A stretch of DNA of 11,828 nt from DATKCA01 sp035544675. GTDB lineage: Bacteria; Acidobacteriota; Thermoanaerobaculia; Gp7-AA8. Position numbers and translations under genes: made by a program. The stretch covers positions 1 to 11,828 of the forward strand of contig DATKCA010000280.1 in the NCBI GenBank assembly GCA_035544675.1, written 5' to 3'. Below are positions 5,331-11,828 of the stretch, piece after piece (within the stretch, counting starts at the first letter, position 1; every line of letters begins with the position of its first letter). Below the pieces are notes generated by a model that was not told the DNA's origin, searched no databases, and worked only from the letters and a program-made list of their open reading frames with translations.

Positions 5331-7622
5331 TCAGTTCCTCAGCGGCTTGCCTGTCTTCAGCATGTGTTGAATGCGGTCCATCGTCTTCGATTGTCCGAGG
5401 AGCTCGACGAAGACCTCCCGTTCGAGATCGAGCAGGTGTTGTTCGCTCACCCACTGCGTGCTCGTCAGATCGCCGCCGCAGAGAATGTGGGCGAGCCTGC
5501 CGGTGACGTATGCGTCGTACTCCGACATGTAGCCGCCCTGTTGCATCACGTAGATGCCCGCCATGAGTCCCGCGCGAACGTCACGTCCCGCCGCGAGACA
5601 GTTCGCACCGGCGGCAGGCGGGGTGTAGCCGGCCATGGCCAGCTCGATGACGGCGATCTTCGCCTCGAACAGCAGATGGTCGCGGTTCATGACGATGCGA
5701 TCCGATTCGCCGAGAAAGCCGAACGAGCGCGCTTCGGCTGCGCTCGACGACACCTTTGCAGCGCCGACCGTCTGCAGAATGTTCTGAACGTACGGAAGCG
5801 GATCGGCGCCGGGTGTCTGTTTGAGGGGAGGGGAGACGATGCGACGGACCATCTCCTTGCATCCTCCGGCCCCTGGTATCAGGCCGACGCCCACCTCGAC
5901 CAGACCGATGTAGCTCTCCCCCGCGGCGACGATGCGCGAGGCCGCGAGCGCGACCTCGACGCCGCCGCCCAGCGTGCGGCCGAACGGTGCGGCGACGACG
6001 GGCTTCGCACTGAAGCGCACGCGCATCAGCGCATCCTGCATGCCTTTGACTGCAGCCTCGGGATCGCTCAGCCCACCCGCGAGATTCGCGCCGACGCAGA
6101 AGTCGCTGCCTTCATTTCCGATGACGAGCCCGACCCAGTCTCCGCGCTCGAGTTCGTCGATGCTCTCAACGAGCATCGCGCGGATGTCGTCGTCGAGGGT
6201 GTTCATCTTCGTGTGAAACTCGAGACAGAGCACGTCGTCGCCCAAATCGCGAAGACTGGCGCCTTTGTTCTCCTCTACGACGCGACATTCCTTCAGCTCG
6301 ATCTGGCGCGGATCCGCCGGAATGTCAACGTACGATTTCGAGAGAGGATCGTAGACCGTGCCGTCGCGATAGAAAGACTCTTTGCCGAAGGCGAGCATCT
6401 CGTGCACCCAGGGCGCGACCGACACGCCATTCGCGTCCATCGCCGCAGCTGTTTCGCGCACTCCGATGGCGTCCCACAGCTCGAAAGGACCGAGGTCGTG
6501 TGAGAAGCCCCAGCGGACGGCGCGGTCGATGCTCACCAGGTCGTCGCTGATCTCCGGAACGCGGCGCGCGGCGTAACCGAATGCGTTGAAGACGGCATGC
6601 CGGGCCATCGCACCCGCTTTGTCATCCTGCCGCAGGACGAACTTCAGTCTCTCCGGAAGACTCCGGATCTTCATTGCTTCGGCAAGAGACGGAATCTGCG
6701 GCTCCTGCCGCTCGCGATACTCGCCCGACTCGAAATCGAGCGAGAGGATGGTTTTTCCATCCTTGCGGTAGAAGCCCTGGCCGGATTTGTCGCCGAGTCG
6801 TCCTTTTTCCATCTGCGACTTGCGCAGAGCTTCGGCTCGCGGTGAGCGCAGCACCTCACGCGACTCGTCGCCTTCGATCATCCCGTAAAGATTTGCTGCG
6901 ACGTCGCTCGCGACGTCCAGGCCGACGAGGTCCTGCAGACGGAACGCCGCGGTCTTCGGCCGGCCGATCAGCGGACCTGCGATGGCGTCGGCTTCTTCGA
7001 CGGTGTAGCCATGTTCGAGCGCGAATTCGTTGAGCGACGCACCGCCGACGGAGGCCAGGCGGTTGGCGATGAAATTCGGTGTGTCCTTGCAGAGCACGAC
7101 GCCCTTGCCAAGGCGCTGTTCTGCGAATTCACGGACAAAATAGGTGATCTCGGGCGCCGTGTCCTCGGTGGGAATCACTTCCAGAAGCTTCATGTAGCGC
7201 GGCGGATTGAAAAAATGGGTGCCGATGAAGTGCCTGCGGAACCCGTTCGACGCATTGACGGCAATCTGCGAGATCGGCAGGCCGGAGGTGTTGCTGGAGA
7301 CGATACTCTCCGGTTTTCGCAGGCGATCGATGCGTGCTACCAGGTCGCGCTTGGCCTCCATGTTCTCGAAGATCGCCTCCACGATCCAGTCGCCCTCAGC
7401 GATCCACGCCTCGTCGTTTTCCACGTGGCCCACGGTGACGAGGTCCGCGGTCCCGGGCGTGAAGAACATCGGCGGCTTGTGCTTCTTCAGGCGATCGAGA
7501 ACTCCGGCTGTGGCCACGTCCAGAAGGTAGACGGGGATGCCGGCGTTCGCGAAGTGGGCTGCGATGCCGCCGCCCATGGTTCCTGCGCCGATCACGACGG
7601 CGCGACGGATCGTTCTCGTCAT
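5331..7622 (-). CDS. fadN: 3-hydroxyacyl-CoA dehydrogenase / enoyl-CoA hydratase fusion, FadN-type
   Basis: A 763-residue bifunctional beta-oxidation enzyme that hydrates 2-enoyl-CoA and oxidises 3-hydroxyacyl-CoA with NAD+. Domain order is dehydrogenase first, as in B. subtilis FadN (about 790 residues) and opposite to E. coli FadB/FadJ. The NAD Rossmann motif GAGTMGGGIA is at 12-21, the catalytic His136 is in GTHFFNPPRYMKLLEVI with Glu148, and the C-terminal helical domain has GDKSGQGFY (277-285). The hydratase part (about 450-700) keeps both catalytic glutamates, E556 in LGGGVEVALAA and E576 in LVEVGVGLIPGAGG, and the oxyanion segment SDFCVGANLAG (506-516), so it looks active. ATG 7622 has a strong GGAGGAG ribosome site 9 nt upstream. 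It follows the SDR gene by 24 nt. Confidence 0.94.
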   Translation of the reverse strand: MTRTIRRAVVIGAGTMGGGIAAHFANAGIPVYLLDVATAGVLDRLKKHKPPMFFTPGTADLVTVGHVENDEAWIAEGDWIVEAIFENMEAKRDLVARIDRLRKPESIVSSNTSGLPISQIAVNASNGFRRHFIGTHFFNPPRYMKLLEVIPTEDTAPEITYFVREFAEQRLGKGVVLCKDTPNFIANRLASVGGASLNEFALEHGYTVEEADAIAGPLIGRPKTAAFRLQDLVGLDVASDVAANLYGMIEGDESREVLRSPRAEALRKSQMEKGRLGDKSGQGFYRKDGKTILSLDFESGEYRERQEPQIPSLAEAMKIRSLPERLKFVLRQDDKAGAMARHAVFNAFGYAARRVPEISDDLVSIDRAVRWGFSHDLGPFELWDAIGVRETAAAMDANGVSVAPWVHEMLAFGKESFYRDGTVYDPLSKSYVDIPADPRQIELKECRVVEENKGASLRDLGDDVLCLEFHTKMNTLDDDIRAMLVESIDELERGDWVGLVIGNEGSDFCVGANLAGGLSDPEAAVKGMQDALMRVRFSAKPVVAAPFGRTLGGGVEVALAASRIVAAGESYIGLVEVGVGLIPGAGGCKEMVRRIVSPPLKQTPGADPLPYVQNILQTVGAAKVSSSAAEARSFGFLGESDRIVMNRDHLLFEAKIAVIELAMAGYTPPAAGANCLAAGRDVRAGLMAGIYVMQQGGYMSEYDAYVTGRLAHILCGGDLTSTQWVSEQHLLDLEREVFVELLGQSKTMDRIQHMLKTGKPLRN

Positions 7623-7646
7623 TTATCTCTGCTCCTCCGAGTTGGA

Positions 7647-8426
7647 CTACACAATGGATGATCCTCCATCGACGACGATGGTCTGGCCGGTGATGTAGCT
7701 GGATGCGTCGGAGGCGAGAAAGAGTGCGACCGCTTTCAGTTCCCCTGCCGCTCCGACCCGCGGTATGGGGTTTGTTTTTCTTATGAACGGCTCGATCTGT
7801 TCGATGACCGGATCGGCCAGCCGGGAGTGGAAGAATCCCGGCGCAATGGCGTTCACCCGGATGCCCTGCGGTCCCCATGTCGCTGCAAGCTCACGGGTGA
7901 GGCCGATCAGGGCCGCCTTGCTCGAGACATAGCCCGCGTAGTGCGGACCTTGAACGGAGGATTGGAATGCAGCCGTGGAGGTGATGTTGATGATCACGCC
8001 GCGACCGGCCTTGAGCATCTCGCGGCCCGCGGCCTGCGCAAAGATGAATGCCCCCGTGAGATTCGTATCGAGCACTCTGCGGAACTTCTCTATCGCCATC
8101 GTCTCAGGCCGCTCGCCCCACGAGATGCCGGCGTTGTTGACCAGAATGTCGACGCGTCCGAACGCTTCGATCGTGCGGTTGACGACCGCGTGAACCCGAT
8201 CCTCGCGAGTGACGTCGCAGACGAGCCCCTCGGCAGGCACTCCACGCGCGCGGAACTCGTCGAGGGTTGGCGTGAGCCACTCTTCACGCCGTGCACACAA
8301 CATCAGCGATGCGCCGGCTTCGGAGAGACCCTCGGCGATCTCCTGACCGAGCCCGCGCGAGCCGCCCGTAACGATGGCTGCGCGATCCGTCAGATCGAAA
8401 AGTTGCTGTAACGGTTGTGTCGTCAT
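7647..8426 (-). CDS. SDR-family NAD(P)-dependent oxidoreductase
   Basis: A 259-residue classical short-chain dehydrogenase, full length. The cofactor motif TGGSRGLG is at 20-27, NNAG at 97-100, the catalytic Ser150 follows IINIT, the Tyr/Lys pair is Y166-V-S-S-K170, and the end has the typical ITGQTIVVDGG (245-255). The cofactor loop has an Arg pair (CARREEW, 44-50), which often goes with NADPH, but this is only a hint. Its place before fadN-fadA suggests an acyl-CoA or hydroxyacid dehydrogenase step; P. putida LvaD, a 3-hydroxyacyl dehydrogenase of the levulinate pathway, is also an SDR. Substrate cannot be read from the sequence. Its ribosome site (GGAG, 8437-8440) lies in a small hairpin described separately. 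It is 42 nt downstream of the DUF885 gene. Confidence 0.93.
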   Translation of the reverse strand: MTTQPLQQLFDLTDRAAIVTGGSRGLGQEIAEGLSEAGASLMLCARREEWLTPTLDEFRARGVPAEGLVCDVTREDRVHAVVNRTIEAFGRVDILVNNAGISWGERPETMAIEKFRRVLDTNLTGAFIFAQAAGREMLKAGRGVIINITSTAAFQSSVQGPHYAGYVSSKAALIGLTRELAATWGPQGIRVNAIAPGFFHSRLADPVIEQIEPFIRKTNPIPRVGAAGELKAVALFLASDASSYITGQTIVVDGGSSIV

Positions 8427-8436
8427 GGTCAGTCGT

Positions 8437-8452
8437 CTCCGTGGCGTCGGAG
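8437..8452 (-). promoter_or_regulatory. small hairpin covering the SDR ribosome binding site
   Basis: On the - strand the leader before the SDR start reads CTCCG ACGCCA CGGAG, then 10 nt, then ATG. The two 5-base arms are exact complements with a 6-nt loop, and the only Shine-Dalgarno sequence (GGAG) is in the 3' arm. The hairpin has no U-tract, so it is not a typical terminator. It could limit SDR translation unless opened by ribosomes finishing the DUF885 gene 42 nt upstream. The structure is seen in sequence; the effect is inference. Confidence 0.3.
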
Positions 8453-8468
8453 GGAATGCACACGAAGC

Positions 8469-10295
8469 CTATCCTCTCCGAGCCTCGATCCATCGATCGA
8501 TTTTTTCGGCGAGCACTTCGAGGGGGAGCGCGCCGTCGGAAAGGATCGCGCGGTGGAAGGCTTTGATGTCGAAGCGTGGTCCCAGTTCCGCCTCCGCCTT
8601 TCGACGCAGACGCGTGATCTCCAGCTGGCCGATCTTGTAGGCGAGCGCCTGGCTGGGGATGGCGATGAACCGCTCTACTTCGGCCGTAGCGCGGGTCTCA
8701 CCGACTGACGAATTTTCCCTTGCGTATTGGATGGCCTGCTCGCGTGTCCAGCCTTTCGCGTGGATGCCTGTGTCGACGACGAGACGAATCGCGCGCCAGA
8801 GCTCCGCATCGAGACCGCCGAAGTGCTGATACGGGTCGGTATAGACGCCGAGCTCCTTGCCGATGCTTTCCGCGTAAAGTCCCCATCCCTCAGAGTAGGC
8901 CGTATATCCGCCGAAGCGGCGGAAACGTGGAAGATCTTCCAGCTCACGCTGCACGGAAATCTGGAAGTGGTGTCCCGGCGCGCCTTCGTGAAGCGAGAGC
9001 GCCTCCATCGCGTACTTCGGCCGTGCCTTGAGGTCGTACGCATTCACGTAGAAAACTCCCGGGCGCGAGCCGTCCGGGGTTGCCGCGGAGTACGAGCCGC
9101 CGGAAGCGGAGCGCTCGCGGAAGGGCTCGACCGCACGCACTTCGTAGTCCGCTTTCGGGGCGACGTCGAACAGGCGCGGAGTCAGCGCATCGATGCGGAC
9201 CTTGAGGTCGCGATAGCCCTGAATCAGATCCTCCCGTTCGGTGAAGTAAAAGCTGGGGTCGGTCTGAAGGAACTGAAAGAAGGCATGAAGATCTCCCTTG
9301 AATCCGGTCTCGGCGATGACAGCTTTCATTTCGCCGTGGATGCGCGCGACTTCAGACAGACCGATCTGGTGAATTTCTTCCGGAGTGAGATCGGTCGTTG
9401 TGGTGCTTCGGACCAGAGTTTCGTACCAGGAGCGGCCGTTCGGAAGGTGTGCCATGCCGACCGTCGAGCGGCTCTTCGGCAGGTATTCGTTCTTCAGAAA
9501 ATCGCGCAGCTTCCTGTAGGCGGGATTGAGTCGGTTCGCAATCGTCGAGCGATAGGTTGACGTGAGGCGCTTACGGTCGGACTGGGATACGGCCTCAGGA
9601 AAGTCCTGAAGAGGACGATAGAAGAGGCTCTTCTCGACGTCGTCGGCGATCAGAGCATCGAGCTGCGGGATCGTCCGTTCGATGAGAATGCGCGGTTGCA
9701 CGATACCGGAAGCCATCCCGCGGCGCATGTTCGCGATGGCCGTGTCGACCCACCGTTCGAAGCCGTCGACTCTGCCGAGAAAATCGTCGTAGTCCTTCGC
9801 CGTCCGGAATGGATGCAGAGAGGAGCCCGAGCCGAGCTGTGCGAAGAGCGCGGCGGTGTTGTAGAACTGGTTGACCGGAATGAGGTGGCCGGGAAACTCG
9901 AGCTGCTCGAGATCTCTGCGCAGATCTGCCACCAGCATCGCATGGCTCAGGCGCCGCTGGTCATCGAGGGCGCCGTCGTCGATCATTGCCAACTCATTGA
10001 GGTAACGCTGTTTCATAGCCTTCGTGGCCGCACGATGTTCTTCCGAGATGCTCACGGGGAACTGATCGTTGTACCGGTAGTCTCCGATGGAAGCTGCCGT
10101 CAGTGGGCTGAGCACGAGTGTGGCCTCGAAGTAGCGTTCCGCAAGCTCGTCGAATCGCTGATTCATCGAGATGGGGGGTGCGACGGGCTGCTGCAGTTCG
10201 GCGGTGGCGGGAGCTGGAGCTACGGACACAGGATCCGGAACAGCGGCGCAGCCGGCGATGAGAAGGAGCGCGAAAGCGATCGAGAATTTGTTCAA
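8469..10295 (-). CDS. DUF885 family lipoprotein, putative zinc metallopeptidase
   Basis: A 608-residue protein starting at TTG 10295, which is backed by an AGAGGAGA ribosome site 6-7 nt upstream and by the lipoprotein signal it restores: a basic start (MNK), a hydrophobic stretch and the lipobox LIAGC with Cys16. The next in-frame ATG (residue 44) would lose this. After a low-complexity Pro/Ala linker (17-42) comes a single long DUF885 domain with HEGAPGHHFQ (436-445), a HExxxHH-like metal site, YSEGWGLYAE (467-476) supplying a further acidic residue, and IPSQALAYKIG (546-556). The family resembles gluzincin-type carboxypeptidases but is largely uncharacterised; peptidase function is inferred. 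It should be anchored in a membrane facing the periplasm. It heads the beta-oxidation operon, an unexpected partner, and could be transcribed with it. Confidence 0.93.
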   Translation of the reverse strand: MNKFSIAFALLLIAGCAAVPDPVSVAPAPATAELQQPVAPPISMNQRFDELAERYFEATLVLSPLTAASIGDYRYNDQFPVSISEEHRAATKAMKQRYLNELAMIDDGALDDQRRLSHAMLVADLRRDLEQLEFPGHLIPVNQFYNTAALFAQLGSGSSLHPFRTAKDYDDFLGRVDGFERWVDTAIANMRRGMASGIVQPRILIERTIPQLDALIADDVEKSLFYRPLQDFPEAVSQSDRKRLTSTYRSTIANRLNPAYRKLRDFLKNEYLPKSRSTVGMAHLPNGRSWYETLVRSTTTTDLTPEEIHQIGLSEVARIHGEMKAVIAETGFKGDLHAFFQFLQTDPSFYFTEREDLIQGYRDLKVRIDALTPRLFDVAPKADYEVRAVEPFRERSASGGSYSAATPDGSRPGVFYVNAYDLKARPKYAMEALSLHEGAPGHHFQISVQRELEDLPRFRRFGGYTAYSEGWGLYAESIGKELGVYTDPYQHFGGLDAELWRAIRLVVDTGIHAKGWTREQAIQYARENSSVGETRATAEVERFIAIPSQALAYKIGQLEITRLRRKAEAELGPRFDIKAFHRAILSDGALPLEVLAEKIDRWIEARRG

Positions 10296-10316
10296 TGGAG
10301 TCTCCTCTGGGGCGGG

Positions 10317-10345
10317 ATCTTAGCGCGGGAGGATCGGATCGCCAA
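10317..10345 (-). promoter_or_regulatory. candidate sigma70-type promoter for the DUF885 operon
   Basis: Read on the - strand, TTGGCG (10345-10340) and TAAGAT (10322-10317) are separated by 17 nt, each matching 4 of 6 consensus bases. A transcript would begin near 10310, just before the ribosome site of the TTG-started DUF885 gene. Three GGATC words (10315-10319, 10331-10335, 10336-10340) lie in and around it and could be operator parts, but this is speculative. It is the only credible promoter I see upstream of the six-gene run. Confidence 0.4.
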
Positions 10346-10401
10346 TTTCGTGTCTCCGAAGTGTTGCACGGGGGAAGCGGAGCCGATGTGCGATTGGGGT
10401 C

Positions 10402-10432
10402 TTGCAGATCACTCCGGCGGCTGTGATGTAAT
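10402..10432 (+). promoter_or_regulatory. weak candidate promoter for the M20 gene
   Basis: TTGCAG (10402-10407) and TGTAAT (10427-10432) are spaced 19 nt, longer than ideal. If used, transcription would start at about the ATG at 10439, giving a leaderless message. This matches the lack of a Shine-Dalgarno site before that ATG. Seen as pattern only. Confidence 0.22.
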
Positions 10433-10438
10433 GACACG

Positions 10439-11767
10439 ATGCGAATGAAGCAACTGAATGCATGGACGATGCTCGCGTGTTCTGCTGTTCTTGCCGTACT
10501 CTTCTTCACGACGAATCTCGAAGGAGCTCCGATGGATCACCATTCGACTGAAATTGACCGGCGCGCCGCCGAGGTGGAGCCGCGGGTAATCACATGGCGA
10601 CGTGACATTCACGAGAACCCGGAACTGGGGAATCGTGAATTTCGAACCGCAAAGCTCGTCGCTGAGCACCTCGAGTTTCTCGGCATCGAAGTGCAGACCG
10701 GTGTCGCGCACACCGGGGTGGTCGGTGTTCTCAAAGGAGGCAAACCGGGACGGGTCGTGGCTCTGCGTGCCGACATGGATGCGCTGCCGGTGACGGAGAT
10801 GGTCGATCTGCCCTTCGCATCGAAGGTGCGAACCACCTACAACGACCAGGAAGTCGGGGTCATGCATGCCTGCGGTCATGACGCCCACGTAGCCGTGCTC
10901 ATGGGAGTGGCCGAGGTGCTGGCGGGTATGCGCGAACAGATCCCGGGAACGGTGAAGTTCATTTTCCAGCCCGCCGAGGAGGGACCGCCCGCAGGCGAGG
11001 AAGGCGGCGCCGAGCTGATGGTGAAAGAAGGCGCGCTCGACAATCCGAAAGTCGACGCGATCTTTGGTCTCCACGTGACCTCCCGATACGAGGCGGGGCA
11101 GGCCGCTCTGAAACCGGGAAGCCTTCTCGCCGCGGTCGATACGCTCAGCATCAAAGTGAAGGGACGGCAGACGCATGGCGCATACCCATGGCTGGGAGTG
11201 GACCCGATCGTCGTCGCATCACAGATCGTTCTGGGCTTGCAGACGATTCCGAGCCGCCAGCTCGATGTGTCTGCGGCACCGACGATCGTCACGATCGGAA
11301 GCATTCATGGCGGAGTGCGCAGCAACATCATTCCGGACGAGGTGACGATGGAGGGGACGCTGCGGTCGCTCGACGAAGAAATGCAGAAAGACATGCATGC
11401 CCGAGTCAAACGTACGGCGGAAGCGATCGCCGAGAGCGCGGGGGCGACGGCCGAAGTGACGATCACGACGGGGTATCCCGTCACCTACAACGATCCGGAT
11501 CTGACTGCTGCGATGTTGCCGACACTCGAGCGGGTTGCAACGGCCGAAAGGCTCCTCACGGTGCCGCCAGTGCTGGGCGCGGAGGACTTTTCGTTTTTTC
11601 AGCAGCAGGTGCCCGGAGTGTTTTTCTGGATCGGAACGAGGCCGAAGGGTGTGAGCGCCGCGGATGCGCCGTCGAATCACTCGCCGCTGTTCTATATCGA
11701 GGAGAGCGGCCTGATCCTGGGCGTGCGCGCGCTGTCGAATCTGGCGCTGGACTATCTCGCGGAGTGA
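10439..11767 (+). CDS. M20-family amidohydrolase / metallopeptidase
   Basis: A 442-residue protein from ATG 10439 with an N-terminal export-like segment (basic MRMK, hydrophobic MLACSAVLAVLFFTT at 11-25). A second in-frame ATG at 10532 (residue 32) has a much better ribosome site, AAGGAG 5 nt upstream, and would give a cytosolic protein of 411 residues; I report the longer form but the choice is open. The enzyme has the M20D/amidohydrolase motifs: ALRADMDALPV (108-118), HACGHDAH with Cys145 and His147, FQPAEEG with Glu180/Glu181, GLHV His212, dimer-domain KGRQTHGAYP, GAEDFSFF (380-387) and NHSPLF His414. These bind two metals and hydrolyse amide bonds of N-acyl amino acids or similar; hippurate- or indole-acetyl-amino-acid-type substrates are typical, the true one is unknown. 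It is divergent from the DUF885 gene, another putative hydrolase, across 143 nt. Confidence 0.93.
   Translation: MRMKQLNAWTMLACSAVLAVLFFTTNLEGAPMDHHSTEIDRRAAEVEPRVITWRRDIHENPELGNREFRTAKLVAEHLEFLGIEVQTGVAHTGVVGVLKGGKPGRVVALRADMDALPVTEMVDLPFASKVRTTYNDQEVGVMHACGHDAHVAVLMGVAEVLAGMREQIPGTVKFIFQPAEEGPPAGEEGGAELMVKEGALDNPKVDAIFGLHVTSRYEAGQAALKPGSLLAAVDTLSIKVKGRQTHGAYPWLGVDPIVVASQIVLGLQTIPSRQLDVSAAPTIVTIGSIHGGVRSNIIPDEVTMEGTLRSLDEEMQKDMHARVKRTAEAIAESAGATAEVTITTGYPVTYNDPDLTAAMLPTLERVATAERLLTVPPVLGAEDFSFFQQQVPGVFFWIGTRPKGVSAADAPSNHSPLFYIEESGLILGVRALSNLALDYLAE
10521..10534 (+). promoter_or_regulatory. strong internal ribosome site and alternative start of the M20 gene
   Basis: AAGGAG (10521-10526) is followed by 5 nt and an in-frame ATG (10532-10534), a better initiation signal than anything before the first ATG at 10439. 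The protein from here begins MDHHSTEIDRR and keeps the whole catalytic fold but not the hydrophobic segment. It may be the only start, or a second one giving a cytosolic isoform. Confidence 0.5.
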
Positions 11768-11777
11768 CGCGAACGGT

Positions 11778-11828
11778 TCAGTTGCGACGGTCGAAGGCGA
11801 TCCCGCGCTGCACTTCCGCGATGGCTCG
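11778..11828 (-). CDS. possible C-terminus of a convergent gene (partial)
   Basis: On the - strand an open frame runs from the right edge to TGA at 11780-11778, giving 16 residues ending EVQRGIAFDRRN. The start is outside the window. The residue mix is typical of a real protein end, and a gene converging on the M20 gene 10 nt from its stop is plausible, but 51 nt is too short to prove coding or name a family. Confidence 0.4.
   Translation of the reverse strand, partial: RAIAEVQRGIAFDRRN

Noticed and set aside
4917..6503. 528-residue open frame on the + strand
   Set aside because: It is antisense to the FadN-type and thiolase genes, whose catalytic motifs are intact. Its protein is rich in Arg, Ala and His with no recognisable motif, typical of GC-rich shadow frames.
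10469..10480. Possible lipobox (MLAC, Cys14) in the M20 N-terminus
   Set aside because: The hydrophobic stretch comes after the Cys and not before it, so it does not fit a lipoprotein signal.
10409..11176. 255-residue open frame on the - strand
   Set aside because: It is antisense to the M20 gene across its metal-binding motifs, with His/Arg-rich composition and no fold pattern.

Overview
The window is GC-rich bacterial DNA in two parts. The left ~1.9 kb looks like a run of integron gene cassettes. The rest is a fatty-acyl-CoA degradation operon with a divergently transcribed peptidase-like gene upstream. The organism cannot be fixed from sequence alone. High GC, good Shine-Dalgarno sites, a DUF885 lipoprotein and a B. 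subtilis-like fadN-fadA-acyl-CoA dehydrogenase order in a GC-rich genome fit an environmental, non-model lineage such as Acidobacteriota or a relative; this is a low-confidence guess.

Region 1 (1-1890, + strand): three short unrelated genes, all rightward, each followed by an attC-like recombination site. They are the 3' end of an antibiotic-biosynthesis-monooxygenase-like protein, an SRPBCC/AHSA1-like protein and a class I SAM methyltransferase. The first two sites share a perfect 20-base arm (267-286 and 957-976) and carry RYYYAAC/GTTRRRY boxes at the right ends. The third is decayed. No integrase is in view, so this is either a cassette cluster without integrase (CALIN) or the distal end of an integron whose integrase lies to the left.

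Region 2 (1907-10295, - strand): six co-directional genes with gaps of 4-46 nt or a 4-nt overlap, in transcription order: DUF885 lipoprotein, SDR oxidoreductase, FadN-type 3-hydroxyacyl-CoA dehydrogenase/enoyl-CoA hydratase, thiolase, ACAD10/11-like acyl-CoA dehydrogenase, and an APH-fold phosphotransferase overlapping it. Dehydrogenase, hydratase/hydroxyacyl dehydrogenase and thiolase make a full beta-oxidation turn. The kinase plus ACAD10/11-like pair, with an SDR, resembles the logic of 4-hydroxyacyl-CoA degradation (human ACAD10/ACAD11; Pseudomonas putida Lva pathway). The operon may therefore feed gamma-hydroxy acids into beta-oxidation. No acyl-CoA ligase or ETF gene is present.

Region 3 (10296-11828): a 143-nt divergent intergenic region, an M20-family amidohydrolase on the + strand with two plausible starts (exported or cytosolic), and 51 nt of what may be the 3' end of a convergent gene. 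No tRNA, rRNA, CRISPR array or insertion sequence was seen. The longest stretch without a gene is 817-1011, which is mostly attC.
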